Assembly: GCF_025677645.1 (NCBI RefSeq)
Contig: NZ_CP106879.1
Span: 496,001 to 560,000 of the forward strand
Reading direction: 5' to 3'
DNA: 64,000 bases
DNA from: Curtobacterium poinsettiae
GTDB lineage: Bacteria > Actinomycetota > Actinomycetes > Actinomycetales > Microbacteriaceae
Shown here: positions 9,792-18,698 of the stretch, one piece after another
Layout: each line of letters opens with the position of its first letter
Numbering within the stretch: the first letter of the stretch is position 1
Program-made: the position numbers and the translations under genes
The notes under the pieces: generated by a model
Seen by the model: the letters and a program-made list of their open reading frames with translations, nothing else
Database searches by the model: none
Told to the model about the DNA's origin: nothing

Positions 9792-10754
9792 ATGGCCGAG
9801 CTCACCCGTCGTCACGTCGTCGTCGTAGCCGGAGGCATCTCGCACGAGCGTGACGTCTCCCTCCGCTCCGGCCGCCGGGTCGCCGACTCACTGACCGGCT
9901 ACGGCTGGCGGGTCGACCTGTGCGACGCCGACGCGATGCTGCTTCCGGCTCTCGCCGAATCACGCCCGGACGTCGTGTGGCCGGCACTGCACGGCGCCTC
10001 CGGTGAGGACGGAGCCCTGCGGGGCATCCTGGAGGCCGTGGACATCCCGTTCGTCGGCTCACGTTCGACGTCAGCCCGGTTGGCATGGGACAAGCCGACG
10101 GCGTCAGCGCTGGTCGCCCGCGCCGGCGTCCGCACCCCTCGTTCGGTGACACTCTCCCACGACGTCTTCCGTGAGCTCGGCGCCGTCGGGGTCCTCGCGG
10201 CCATCGCGACCGAGCACCCGGTGCCGCTCGCCGTGAAGCCGGCGCGAGGTGGGAGCGCACAGGGCGTGACCCTCGTCGACGACGTCAAGGACCTGCCCCG
10301 GGCCATGGTGACGGCGTACACGTACTGTGACGACGTCGTGGTCGAGCAGCTCATCCGTGGGACCGAGGTCGCCGTGGGCATCATCGACACTGGAGACGGC
10401 CCCGTGGCGCTCTCCGCCGTGGAGATCGTGCCGCGCAACGGCATCTACGGGTTCGAGGCGCGTTACAACGCGGGGGAGACGACCTTCTACACGCCCGCGC
10501 GACTGTCCGACGAGTTCGCCGGAGCAGCCGCGGAGGCAGCGGTCGCCGCGCACACAGCGCTCGGACTCCGGCATCTGTCCCGTGTCGACCTGATCATCGA
10601 CGGGGCCGGGACGCCTTGGTTCCTCGAGGCGAATGTGCTTCCCGGCCTCACGGAGACGTCGCTGCTCCCGCAGGCGCTGTCGGCGTCCGGCTTCGATCTT
10701 GGCTGGACCTACGCCGAGCTCGCCGAGCAAGCGATTCGGGACCACCGAGTCTGA
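9792..10754 (+). CDS. D-alanine--D-alanine ligase family protein (ATP-grasp)
   Basis: A 320-residue ATP-grasp ligase. The N-terminus VVVVAGGISHERDVSLRSG matches the Ddl G-G-x-S-x-E-R-x-V-S motif, followed by PALHGASGEDGALRG (the H-G-x-x-G-E-D-G loop). The ATP-grasp core has LAVKPARGGSAQGV, and the metal-binding end is FLEANVLPGLTE, with N-x-x-P-G typical of D-Ala-D-Ala ligases. It probably makes a D-Ala-D-Ala-like dipeptide for peptidoglycan, but whether this is the main Ddl or a second copy cannot be told here. GGAGG precedes the ATG. It is followed by the parS-containing gap. Confidence 0.85.
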   Translation: MAELTRRHVVVVAGGISHERDVSLRSGRRVADSLTGYGWRVDLCDADAMLLPALAESRPDVVWPALHGASGEDGALRGILEAVDIPFVGSRSTSARLAWDKPTASALVARAGVRTPRSVTLSHDVFRELGAVGVLAAIATEHPVPLAVKPARGGSAQGVTLVDDVKDLPRAMVTAYTYCDDVVVEQLIRGTEVAVGIIDTGDGPVALSAVEIVPRNGIYGFEARYNAGETTFYTPARLSDEFAGAAAEAAVAAHTALGLRHLSRVDLIIDGAGTPWFLEANVLPGLTETSLLPQALSASGFDLGWTYAELAEQAIRDHRV

Positions 10755-10768
10755 GCGGTCACCGCCCA

Positions 10769-10784
10769 TGTTCCACGTGGAACA
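10769..10784. promoter_or_regulatory. parS centromere site 1
   Basis: The 16-mer TGTTCCACGTGGAACA is a perfect palindrome and one base from the classic TGTTTCACGTGGAACA ParB-loading site. It is 550 bp from parB. Confidence 0.95.
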
Positions 10785-10824
10785 TTGACACCCGGCATCC
10801 GTGCGCGCCGCGATTTCGGTGCGA

Positions 10825-10840
10825 TGTTCCACGTGGAACG
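10825..10840. promoter_or_regulatory. parS centromere site 2
   Basis: TGTTCCACGTGGAACG is identical to site 1 except for the last base. The two sites are 56 bp apart. Confidence 0.92.
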
Positions 10841-11317
10841 TCTCTCGGAGACAGTCGTCGTTCAGCGCCATGCAGTGGCCCTCGGCGCGGTCGGCGGACT
10901 CCGAGGTACCGGCACGGCGTCAGCAGACGATCCCAGCGTCTCGGCGTCGATCTCCCACGGCCGGACGCCCTTGTGCACAAGCGGGGAAGCTTCGACTCCG
11001 TCAACAGACACGCTGAGTCTGAACGTCGGTTCGCCCGATCTGCAGGAGCGGCCGGTGAAACGCGATTCCGCGAGGGTGAACTCACGGAACCACGGGTCGG
11101 AAACGCGGACGATGTCCCTGCCTCGCTGTCCTGAAGGGCGAGCCGATGGTGATCGTCACCACCACCTCACCGGGCGCTGACCACGCTCCACGTCGCAATC
11201 ACGACGTCGGACACCCTGTGTTGCCACCAGAGCTGTCGGGATGAGTCCGACGGGCGCGAGCCGCAGCCCGGGCGTCCCGGGGCCGCACAGCGCCGCACAG
11301 CGCTGCGCTGAGGCTGC

Positions 11318-12286
11318 TCAGCCCTCGAGGTCCTCCACCCCGAGCTCGCCGAGGATCCGATTGAGGTCGTCGCCGTTCGCGAAGTCGATGGTGACAGAAC
11401 TCTTGCGGGCACCGACTGCGATCTTCACACGCGTGTTGAGGCGATCGCCGAGCCGCTCAGCGAGATCGTTGAAGTGCGCCTGACGCTTCGACGGCTCGGG
11501 CTTCGGCTTCGCCGCGGGCGTCTTGGCTGACAGCTGCTGCGCGATCGCCTCAGCCGCGCGGACGGAAAGGTCCTCGTTGACGATCTTCTCGGCCAGGTAC
11601 TCCATGGCCTCCGCGTCGGGTGCGGCGAGGATGGCCCGAGCGTGCCCGGCGGAGAGCACGCCTGCGGCCACACGCCGCTGGACGGGGGAGGGGAGTCGCA
11701 GGAGTCGGATCGTGTTCGTGATCTGCGGACGCGACCGTCCGATGCGCTGGCCGAGCTGCTCCTGCGTGATCCCGAAGTCCGCCAGGAGCTGCTGGTACGC
11801 CGACGCCTCTTCCAGGGGGTTGAGCTGTGCCCGGTGGAGGTTCTCCAGCAGCGCGTCGCGCAGCATCGCGTCGTCGGGGGTGTCCTTCACGATCGCCGGG
11901 ATCGTGCTCAGGCCGAGTTCCTTCGTGGCACGCAGACGGCGTTCACCCATGATGAGCTCGTACTGGGGCTCGGTGCCCGTGGCGCCCGGGATCGGCCGGA
12001 CGACGATCGGCTGCAGGACACCGATCTCACGGATCGAGTGGACGAGCTCTTGGAGCTCCTCCTCGCGGAACTCCTTCCGCGGCTGCTGGGCGTTCGGGAT
12101 CACGTCCAGCGGATTGAGGTTGGCAAGTCGTGCACCGGGCACGGCTACCAGCTCGTCCGCGGTCGGAGCGGATGCCGGCGAACCACCGGTCGGGAAGAAC
12201 ACGTCGACGGGACGGTCCTGCTGATCGGTCGCGGTCGGGATCAGGGCGCCGATGCCTCGGCCGAGTCCGGTTCGCTTCGGTGCCAT
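11318..12286 (-). CDS. parB: Chromosome partitioning protein ParB
   Basis: ParB is the CTP-dependent clamp that loads at parS and spreads to form the partition complex. The 322-residue protein starts with the conserved LGRGIGALIP, has the CTP-binding box GERRLR at 114 to 119 and the E-N-L-H-R-x-x-L-N-P-x-E motif, then a helix-turn-helix (about 165 to 190, ITQEQLGQRIGRSRPQITN) that reads parS, and a C-terminal dimer domain ending near EDLEG. Its ATG overlaps the parA stop by one base (TGATG), so the two are translationally coupled. Three parS sites flank the operon at both ends. Confidence 0.97.
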   Translation of the reverse strand: MAPKRTGLGRGIGALIPTATDQQDRPVDVFFPTGGSPASAPTADELVAVPGARLANLNPLDVIPNAQQPRKEFREEELQELVHSIREIGVLQPIVVRPIPGATGTEPQYELIMGERRLRATKELGLSTIPAIVKDTPDDAMLRDALLENLHRAQLNPLEEASAYQQLLADFGITQEQLGQRIGRSRPQITNTIRLLRLPSPVQRRVAAGVLSAGHARAILAAPDAEAMEYLAEKIVNEDLSVRAAEAIAQQLSAKTPAAKPKPEPSKRQAHFNDLAERLGDRLNTRVKIAVGARKSSVTIDFANGDDLNRILGELGVEDLEG

Positions 12287-13179
12287 CAGTGCTTCGCTCC
12301 TCGTGCTGCGATCTCGGCGGCCGCTTCCAGGTAGGACAGCGACCCGGTGGAGTTCACGTCGTAGGCGACGACGCTCTGCCCGTAGCTCGGTGCTTCGCTC
12401 ACGCGGACGGAGCGGGGGATCATCGCCTTGAGCACCTGGTCACCGAAGTGCTCACGGACGTCGTTCGCCACCTGGTTCGACAGGTTCGTGCGGCTGTCGT
12501 ACATCGTCAGAAGAATCGTCGAGACGCGGAGGTTCGGATTGAGGTGGCGCTCGATCAGTTCGATGTTCCGTAGCAGCTGGCTCAGACCCTCGAGTGCGTA
12601 GTACTCGCACTGGATCGGGATGAGTACCTCTTGTGCGGCAACGAACGCGTTGATGGTCAACAAACCCAGCGACGGCGGGCAGTCGATGAACACGTAGTGG
12701 TAGGGCTCGTCCAGGGACTGCAGGTACATGTCGAGTGCAGTCCGGAGCCGCTGTTCTCGTGCCACCAGGGAGACGAGTTCGATCTCGGCGCCGGCGAGGT
12801 GAATCGTTGCCGGCACGCACCAGAGCGTGTCCGACTCGGGGGAGGCCTGCACGGTGTCGGCCATCGGAGCCTCGTCGACGATCACGTCGTAGATGCTCGC
12901 GACTTCCGCCTGGTGGTCCACGCCGAGTGCCGTCGAGGCATTGCCCTGCGGGTCCAGGTCGATCACCAGTACACGAGCACCACCGTGAGCGAGACCGGCG
13001 GCCAGGTTGACGGTCGTCGTCGTCTTGCCGACGCCACCCTTCTGGTTCGAGACGGTGATGATCCGTGTCTCAGCAGGCAGGGGGAACTGTTGCGTGGCGA
13101 TCGCACGCCGGCGACGGTTCAGGTCGGCGATCTCGCGAGCGAGCGGTGTCGACGCGTCGTAGTCGGTCGATGAACTCAA
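12286..13179 (-). CDS. parA: Chromosome partitioning ATPase ParA
   Basis: ParA is the Walker-type ATPase that moves ParB-bound origins. The 297-residue product has the deviant Walker A KGGVGKT at residues 47 to 53 (signature lysine first), the A' motif LVIDLDPQGNAST, and the B motif YVFIDCPPSLG. An N-terminal extension of about 38 residues precedes the core. The start appears to be a TTG at 13179, since GGAAGAGG sits six bases upstream and no in-frame ATG exists before the core. It is first in a parA-parB operon; parS site 3 lies 24 bp upstream, so ParB binding may affect its expression. Confidence 0.95.
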   Translation of the reverse strand: MSSSTDYDASTPLAREIADLNRRRRAIATQQFPLPAETRIITVSNQKGGVGKTTTTVNLAAGLAHGGARVLVIDLDPQGNASTALGVDHQAEVASIYDVIVDEAPMADTVQASPESDTLWCVPATIHLAGAEIELVSLVAREQRLRTALDMYLQSLDEPYHYVFIDCPPSLGLLTINAFVAAQEVLIPIQCEYYALEGLSQLLRNIELIERHLNPNLRVSTILLTMYDSRTNLSNQVANDVREHFGDQVLKAMIPRSVRVSEAPSYGQSVVAYDVNSTGSLSYLEAAAEIAARGAKH

Positions 13180-13202
13180 CGAGTGCCTCTTCCCCGGTTC
13201 GA

Positions 13203-13218
13203 TGTTTCACGTGGAACG
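13203..13218. promoter_or_regulatory. parS centromere site 3
   Basis: TGTTTCACGTGGAACG lies between parA and rsmG, 24 bp upstream of the parA start. It matches the canonical parS in 15 of 16 positions. Confidence 0.94.
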
Positions 13219-13260
13219 CGGAGCCACTGGCGGCCGGATGACCCGGCCCGAGCCGCAGCG

Positions 13261-13920
13261 TCAGTCAACTGTAGCCCGGAAGACGCGGGTGGTCTCCGCA
13301 ACCACACCGTCTCCGAGCTCGAGTACCTCGACATCGGAGAGGCGCTTCCGGAGGATGACCTTCCGTGCCTTCTCGATCTCTTCGTCGACCCGCGCACCCT
13401 TCATCAGGATGAGCTGCCCACCCGAGCGGACCAGGGGAACGGTGAGGGGAATGAGCTTCGACAGCGCACTGACGGCCCGTGCGGTGACCTGGTCCACGAC
13501 GACGTCGTCAGCCACGTCCTCAGCACGGCCGCGGAGCACGGTGACGTTCTGCAGGCCGAGACGGTCGGACTCGTTGCGAAGCCAATCCGTCCGTCGCTCC
13601 ATCGGCTCGATGAGGACGAACTCAACGTCCGGCCGGGCGATCGCGAGCACGAGACCCGGCAACCCTGCCCCCGAGCCGACGTCTGCAACGCGACCACGGG
13701 CCTCCAGGAGCGGTGCCAGCAATGCAGAATTGAGGATGTGTCGTGTCCACAAGCGGGGAAGCTCGAGCGGGCCGATCAGGCCCAGCTCCTCACCCCGTCG
13801 CGCGAGTTCGTTCGTGAACGAGCGCGCGACCTCGATCCGGTCACCGAAGAGCCCTGCGGCCGCGATGGGCTCAGCCTCGAGCACCGGTGCAGCCTCCGTC
13901 GGGACGGGTGCCTCCGTCAT
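13261..13920 (-). CDS. rsmG: 16S rRNA (guanine(527)-N7)-methyltransferase RsmG
   Basis: RsmG (GidB) methylates G527 of 16S rRNA using S-adenosylmethionine. The 219-residue protein has the SAM-binding glycine loop VADVGSGAGLPGLVLA, preceded by the family signature ELPRLWTRHILNSALL and followed by FVLIEPMERR. The ATG overlaps the stop of the upstream jag-like gene (ATGA), which supports the start and an operon rpmH-rnpA-yidD-yidC-jag-rsmG. Loss of rsmG in other bacteria gives low-level streptomycin resistance; nothing here suggests loss. Confidence 0.96.
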   Translation of the reverse strand: MTEAPVPTEAAPVLEAEPIAAAGLFGDRIEVARSFTNELARRGEELGLIGPLELPRLWTRHILNSALLAPLLEARGRVADVGSGAGLPGLVLAIARPDVEFVLIEPMERRTDWLRNESDRLGLQNVTVLRGRAEDVADDVVVDQVTARAVSALSKLIPLTVPLVRSGGQLILMKGARVDEEIEKARKVILRKRLSDVEVLELGDGVVAETTRVFRATVD

Positions 13921-14432
13921 CGGGTGACGACCGTGTGGCGGTCCCGACCCTCACCCTCGGACTCCGAGTGGAAGCCCTTCTCTGCGACCAGGTCGTGCAC
14001 CAGCTTGCGCTCGTAGGACGACATCGGGGGCAGCGCAGCCGACGACGAACCGGCTTCGATGCGCTCGACGGCGGTGTCCACGAGCCGCTGCAGCTCGTCA
14101 GCACGGGCGTCCCGCGAGCCACCGACGTCGAGGATGAGCCGGCTGAACTCGCCGGTCTCCGCCTGCACGGCGATCCGGGTGAGCTCCTGCAACGCCGTCA
14201 CGGTGTCCGGCTTCGACAGCACGCGGAGTGCTTCGCCGTCATCGGTGACCGACAGGTACACACGACCGGCGCGCTCCTCGATCTCGATGTCGCCGTCGAG
14301 GTCGCAGATGTCGAGGAGCTCCTCGATGTAGTCCGCCGCGATGTCCGCTTCGTCGCGGGCGTCCTCGGTCTCGGTGTCCATCGTCTCGGTGTCCGTCGCC
14401 TGGACGGCGGCTGCGGTGTCCTGCTCGGTCAC
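13917..14432 (-). CDS. R3H domain RNA-binding protein (Jag/KhpB family)
   Basis: A 171-residue cytoplasmic protein. An acidic N-terminal stretch is followed by a KH-type region (about 35 to 100) and a C-terminal R3H domain (about 135 to 171) with the R-x3-H core in SYERKLVHDLVAEKGF. Proteins of this family bind RNA and act with KhpA in cell elongation and membrane-protein expression. It starts with GTG at 14432, directly after the yidC stop with no gap, and overlaps rsmG by four bases, so it is the middle of a tightly coupled unit. Confidence 0.92.
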   Translation of the reverse strand: MTEQDTAAAVQATDTETMDTETEDARDEADIAADYIEELLDICDLDGDIEIEERAGRVYLSVTDDGEALRVLSKPDTVTALQELTRIAVQAETGEFSRLILDVGGSRDARADELQRLVDTAVERIEAGSSSAALPPMSSYERKLVHDLVAEKGFHSESEGEGRDRHTVVTR

Positions 14433-15401
14433 TTACTTCTTCCCGTTCTTCTTCTGGCGCTGCTTGCCGACCGGCTGCTGACGCTGGGTGGTCACGCGCA
14501 CGGGCTCGATCTCCGTCGCGCCGGCGCCGGCACCGGCCTCGGCGAGGACCGGGGTGGCGGTCCCGCGACGCTGTGCCTTCTTGGCCAGGCGGGCTTCACG
14601 GGCCAGTGCTGCTTCGGAGCCGGGCGTCGGCATGCTGCGGATGACGAAGTACTGCTGCGCCATCGTCCAGACGTTCGAGGCGAGCCAGTAGAACATGACG
14701 CCGAGGGGGAAGCTCAGGCCCGAGATCACGAAGACCAGCGGGAGGATGTACAGCATCATCTTCTGCTGGCGGTACATCGGAGACTCCTTGGTCTCCGGCG
14801 ACATGTTCTTGGCGACGAGCTGCAGCTGCGTGATGAACTGCGACGCCGTCATCACGACGATCATGAAGCCCGCGATCGCACGGACCTCCCACCCGGAGGC
14901 GTTCGTGAACGTCTCGTGCAGGGGAGCACCGAACAGGGCCGCGTTGCCGAACGACGCCGCGAGGTCGTTCGTGAGCAGGCCGATGCCCGTCTTGTTGATC
15001 TGGGCCTCGTGCAGCACCGAGTACAGCGAGAAGAAGATCGGCATCTGCAGCAGCAGCGGCAGGCAGGAGCTGAGCGGGTTGGTCCCGGTCTCCTTGTAGA
15101 GCGCCATGGTCTCGCGGCTCATGGCCTCACGCGAGAACTGGTCCTTCTTGCCCTTGTACTTGTCCTGGATCTTCTTCAGCTGGGGCGCGACCTCGAGCAT
15201 GCGGCGCTGCGACTTGATCTGCCGGACGAAGATCGGGATCAACGCCGCGCGGACGACGAACGTCAGGAAGATGATCGAGAGCACCCACGTGATGCCCTCG
15301 TTCGGGTCCATGCCGATGCTCTCGAAGATCCAGTGGAAGCCGACGAGGATGGCCGAGACCACCCATTTGAGCGGCCAGAGGACGAATCCGATGATGTCCA
15401 T
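14433..15401 (-). CDS. yidC: Membrane protein insertase YidC
   Basis: YidC inserts proteins into the cytoplasmic membrane, alone or with Sec. The product begins MDIIGFVLWPLKWVVSAILVG and is 322 residues long, with about five hydrophobic segments and the conserved L-P-L-L-L-Q-M-P-I-F-F-S-L-Y hairpin region. The C-terminus is basic (ending QRQKKNGKK), as in members that touch the ribosome. The ATG at 15401 is chosen because it opens at the first membrane helix; upstream codons would encode an unlikely Arg-rich leader. It lies 8 bp after yidD. Confidence 0.95.
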   Translation of the reverse strand: MDIIGFVLWPLKWVVSAILVGFHWIFESIGMDPNEGITWVLSIIFLTFVVRAALIPIFVRQIKSQRRMLEVAPQLKKIQDKYKGKKDQFSREAMSRETMALYKETGTNPLSSCLPLLLQMPIFFSLYSVLHEAQINKTGIGLLTNDLAASFGNAALFGAPLHETFTNASGWEVRAIAGFMIVVMTASQFITQLQLVAKNMSPETKESPMYRQQKMMLYILPLVFVISGLSFPLGVMFYWLASNVWTMAQQYFVIRSMPTPGSEAALAREARLAKKAQRRGTATPVLAEAGAGAGATEIEPVRVTTQRQQPVGKQRQKKNGKK

Positions 15402-15409
15402 GGGGACGG

Positions 15410-15790
15410 CTACGCCTTTCGAGTGCGCTGGGGGAGCAGGACCGGCCGGGCCGTTCCGACCGCGGGGTGCGGCTGCTGCGGGATCGGCGCGAGGACGAAC
15501 CCGAACCGGTTGACGACGAACGGGTGACGACGTTCCCTGACGTCGTCGATACCACCAGCAGCCCAGGGGTTGCAGCGGGCGATGCGCCAGGCGCCCATGG
15601 CGGATCCGCGCACGACGCCGTACTGCTGGATCGCCTCGAGGGCGTACCGGGAGCACGACGGGTGGTAGCGGCAGACGTTGCCGTACAGCGGGGAGATCAC
15701 CGCACGGTAGGCCCGGAGCACGACGACGCACGCGTTGCGTGGGAGCAACGCGATGACCCAGGCAAGCCGGGTCCACAGAGTGCGGTTCAT
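15410..15790 (-). CDS. yidD: Membrane protein insertion efficiency factor YidD
   Basis: A 126-residue protein with both family signatures: the cysteine motif CRYHPSCSRYALEAIQQYG and the downstream RIARCNPWAAGG. YidD assists YidC-dependent insertion. Members are usually 70 to 110 residues, so there is an extra C-terminal tail rich in proline and basic residues. The ATG overlaps the rnpA stop (ATGA), and GGAGAAGG lies just upstream. Confidence 0.93.
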   Translation of the reverse strand: MNRTLWTRLAWVIALLPRNACVVVLRAYRAVISPLYGNVCRYHPSCSRYALEAIQQYGVVRGSAMGAWRIARCNPWAAGGIDDVRERRHPFVVNRFGFVLAPIPQQPHPAVGTARPVLLPQRTRKA

Positions 15791-16137
15791 GCTGCCTTCT
15801 CCACCCCGCGCGCGAAGGAGCGCGTGACGTCTTCGAGCAGGGTAGGCCATCCGGCCTGCGATGCGGCTGGCAGTACACGGACCACCACGTCGAAGCCCTG
15901 AGGGCGCTCGACGAGCAGGTCGTGCGCGATCGCCTTGAGCCGCCGCCTGATCAGGTTCCGGGTCACGGCGTTCCCCACCGTCTTCGCGACGATGAAGCCG
16001 AACCGCGTCGGTCCGTTGCGGTCGGCCGGTTGACGGACCACGGAGACGACGACGTGCGCCGTGGCGCTCTTGCGACCACGACGCACGACGTTCCGGTAGT
16101 CATCCCCGCGCACGATGCGGTTGGCGCTGGCCAACAC
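15787..16137 (-). CDS. rnpA: Ribonuclease P protein component
   Basis: The protein subunit of RNase P, which matures the 5' ends of tRNAs. The 116-residue product has the signature RNLIRRRLKA (the RNR motif that contacts catalytic RNA) and the early RIVRGDDYRNVVRRG segment. It starts with GTG at 16137, matching the usual length. It follows rpmH by 47 bp and overlaps yidD by four bases. Confidence 0.95.
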   Translation of the reverse strand: MLASANRIVRGDDYRNVVRRGRKSATAHVVVSVVRQPADRNGPTRFGFIVAKTVGNAVTRNLIRRRLKAIAHDLLVERPQGFDVVVRVLPAASQAGWPTLLEDVTRSFARGVEKAA

Positions 16138-16184
16138 TGCGACGCCGGGGTCAGACCGATGACCGGATCAGGCGATGAGCCTGA

Positions 16185-16322
16185 TCAGGCCGAGAGCTCG
16201 GTACGGCCCTTGGCGCGGCGCGCCGACAGGATGGCGCGGCCGGCACGCGTCCGCATGCGGAGGCGGAAGCCGTGCTTCTTGGCGCGGCGGCGGTTGTTCG
16301 GCTGGAAGGTGCGCTTGCTCAT
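16185..16322 (-). CDS. rpmH: 50S ribosomal protein L34
   Basis: A 45-residue, very basic ribosomal protein beginning [19 protein letters not shown], diagnostic of L34. The ATG at 16322 has GGAG six bases upstream. It is divergent from dnaA, the classic rpmH-dnaA arrangement at bacterial origins, and is first in the rpmH-rnpA-yidD-yidC-jag-rsmG unit. Confidence 0.97.
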   Translation of the reverse strand: MSKRTFQPNNRRRAKKHGFRLRMRTRAGRAILSARRAKGRTELSA

Positions 16323-16836
16323 GATGTTCTCCACACGGCTGCTCGCGGCGAGCCGTCACGTATGTGTAGCCGTCCGGGTGTCGAACGACGCAGATGGGCG
16401 CGACCAAAGGGCCGCAGTCAACTGGTTAACGGTACGTGACAGCGGCGAGCAGGTCAAACCCCGCCCGGAACGGCCGCGCCGTCGCCGTCGGGTCTGACGT
16501 CCCTCGATCCCATTCTCCACATTGGGGACAACTTCCGTTCGGTGGGACGCGGTCCGGTCCTTTACAGTGGTGTGATCGATCCCCCCGATGGCCGGTACGA
16601 CAGGGAAGTGCTCCTGTGCGACGGCTCGAGGTGGTCGTGGACAACACTGTGGACAACCCTGTGGGAACCTCCGCGGCAACGAGGCGTCGACGAAGCCCCC
16701 GGAGCCACCGACGATCCGCCGGCGACGACCTGGTCCCGAGTGCGGTCGCCGAGGACGCCACGGCACGTCCGACCCCGCAGGACGCACCCTCGTCCGGCAG
16801 CGAACGCACGACACGACCCCTGGAGACGAGCGCGAC
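16323..16836. promoter_or_regulatory. Divergent rpmH-dnaA control region with DnaA boxes
   Basis: This 514-bp gap must hold both promoters. On the dnaA side TGTGGACAA (16648-16656) is the reverse complement of the actinobacterial DnaA box TTGTCCACA, and CGTGGACAA (16636-16644) is one base off. They sit about 190 bp upstream of the dnaA start and could mediate DnaA autoregulation or form part of the origin. Confidence 0.7.
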
Positions 16837-18291
16837 ATGACGATGCCGGCCGACCCCGTCGAGGACCTCTGGTCATCCGTACTCGGACTCCTCGCCGAGG
16901 ACCCCCGCATCACGCCGCAGCTCCACGGGTTCCTGAACCTGGTCGAGCCGAAGGGCGTGCTCGCCGGCACCCTGTACCTCGAGGTGCCGAACGACCTGAC
17001 CCGGGGCATGCTCGAACAGCGCATCAGGATCCCGATCACCGAGGCGGTCGGTCGCATCGGTGACGACTCGGTCGCGAACTTCGCCATCACCGTCAACCCG
17101 GACATGGCATCGGAACCACGGGTGGACCCGAACGTCCCCGAGTACGCCGAGCCGGTGCAGGAAGCCGTCGAGCAGAGTGCCGCTCCGCGCCAGTACATCG
17201 AGGCGCCGTTCGTGCCGAGTCAGATCGACTCGCCCGGCACCAGCGGTCGGCCCGAGTCGCGACTCAACCCGAAGTACAACTTCGACAACTTCGTCATCGG
17301 CTCGTCGAACCGGTTCGCCCACGCCGCAGCGGTCGCCGTGGCCGAGGCACCCGCCAAGGCCTACAACCCGCTGTTCATCTACGGCGACTCCGGACTGGGC
17401 AAGACCCACCTGCTCCACGCCATCGGGCACTACGCCGAGAGCCTCTACCCGGGGATCCGCGTCCGGTACGTGTCGAGCGAGGAGTTCACGAACGACTTCA
17501 TCAACTCGATCGCGAACAACCGCTCGAACCAGTTCCAGCAGCGGTACCGCGACATCGACATCCTGCTGATCGACGACATCCAGTTCCTGCAGGGGAAGGA
17601 CTCCACCCAGGAGGCCTTCTTCCACACGTTCAACACCCTGCACGACCACAACAAGCAGGTCGTCATCACGTCGGACGTCGCGCCGAAGCACCTGACCGGG
17701 TTCGAGGACCGGATGCGGTCGCGCTTCGAGTGGGGCCTGATCACCGACGTACAGGCGCCCGAGCTCGAGACGCGCATCGCGATCCTCCGCAAGAAGGCTC
17801 AGTCCGACCACCTGCAGGTGCCCGACGACATCCTCGAGTTCATGGCGTCGAAGGTGTCGAGCAACATCCGCGAGCTCGAGGGCACCCTGATCCGGGTCAC
17901 CGCGTTCGCGAGCCTCAACCGGACGGCCGTGGACATGGCCCTGGTGCAGACGGTCCTCAAGGACCTGATCACCCTCGACGAGGACAACGTCGTCGCGCCG
18001 ACGGACATCATCAACCACACCGCGGAGTACTTCAAGCTCTCCGTCGACGACCTGTACGGGTCGTCCCGCTCCCAGGCGATCGCCACGGCACGACAGATCG
18101 CGATGTACCTGTGCCGTGAGCTGACGAGCCTGTCCCTGCCCAAGATCGGGCAGCTGTTCGGCAACCGCGACCACACCACGGTGATGTACGCGAACAAGAA
18201 GATCACCGAGCTGATGAAGGAGCGTCGGTCGATCTACAACCAGGTCACCGAGCTCACCAGCCGCATCAAGCAGGACCGCCGCTACCGCTGA
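16837..18291 (+). CDS. dnaA: Chromosomal replication initiator DnaA
   Basis: DnaA binds DnaA boxes and opens the origin. The 484-residue protein has domain I at residues 1 to about 85, a short linker, the AAA+ core with Walker A GDSGLGKTHLLHAI and Walker B LLIDDIQFLQ, and a C-terminal DNA-binding domain with the signature LPKIGQLFGNRDHTTVMYA. The ATG at 16837 is chosen because it precedes the conserved domain I and has TGGAGA about ten bases upstream; longer in-frame starts would add an implausible Arg-rich leader. Confidence 0.97.
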   Translation: MTMPADPVEDLWSSVLGLLAEDPRITPQLHGFLNLVEPKGVLAGTLYLEVPNDLTRGMLEQRIRIPITEAVGRIGDDSVANFAITVNPDMASEPRVDPNVPEYAEPVQEAVEQSAAPRQYIEAPFVPSQIDSPGTSGRPESRLNPKYNFDNFVIGSSNRFAHAAAVAVAEAPAKAYNPLFIYGDSGLGKTHLLHAIGHYAESLYPGIRVRYVSSEEFTNDFINSIANNRSNQFQQRYRDIDILLIDDIQFLQGKDSTQEAFFHTFNTLHDHNKQVVITSDVAPKHLTGFEDRMRSRFEWGLITDVQAPELETRIAILRKKAQSDHLQVPDDILEFMASKVSSNIRELEGTLIRVTAFASLNRTAVDMALVQTVLKDLITLDEDNVVAPTDIINHTAEYFKLSVDDLYGSSRSQAIATARQIAMYLCRELTSLSLPKIGQLFGNRDHTTVMYANKKITELMKERRSIYNQVTELTSRIKQDRRYR

Positions 18292-18698
18292 GATCCGCCC
18301 GTTCCCGCCCGCATCCACCATCTGAGACGGTTCCATGGGCCGGAGTTCTCACAGTGTGGATAGCCTGTGGATAACTGTGGAGGACACGCCGCCGGGTTGT
18401 ACACAGGTGGGGGGTCGCCTGTGGAGACTGGGGATGGAAGTGGATAGATGAGTTTCATTCATCCCGTTAACGCTCACACACCGCTCACAAGTCACAACCG
18501 TGTAGTTCCCTACTGCGGAGCGGGATGCACAGGGTTATCCACAGTGTGCACAGGCGTTAACACCATTACTCCTGGTTAACGATCAATCTCCGCGGGACAA
18601 CCTTGTGGACGGCGGGATGACAAGAAATCCGGCCCCCGTCCGCCTGTGCCAGAATGGGGCGGCCGGACAGTCCAAGCCGATCGACAGGGGTTCCAGCT
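18292..18698. other. Putative replication origin (oriC), dnaA-dnaN gap
   Basis: The 407-bp gap holds perfect DnaA boxes TGTGGATAA (18366-18374) and TTATCCACA (18535-18543), near matches at 18355-18363, 18376-18384, 18420-18428 and 18604-18612, a locally AT-richer stretch around 18440-18500, and three GTTAAC palindromes. Position between dnaA and dnaN is the standard actinobacterial oriC location. A second, denser box cluster lies at 30.9 kb. Confidence 0.85.

Larger units (their letters stand above)
10755..11317. other. Gap between ligase gene and parB, carrying two parS sites
   Basis: About 560 bp without a credible gene. Open frames here include the telltale MFHVE peptide produced by translating parS, which marks them as spurious. 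Apart from the two parS sites near the left end I see no RNA gene or clear terminator. Confidence 0.6.

Noticed and set aside
10759..11085. Minus-strand frame with KLPRLCTRASGRG resembling RsmG ELPRLWTRH
   Set aside because: The likeness covers only about ten residues; the rest of the frame and the parS-derived MFHVEH end show it is not a gene or a clear rsmG fragment.
10785..11180. Plus-strand frame containing MFHVER
   Set aside because: The peptide is the translation of parS; this is a classic false gene in parAB regions.
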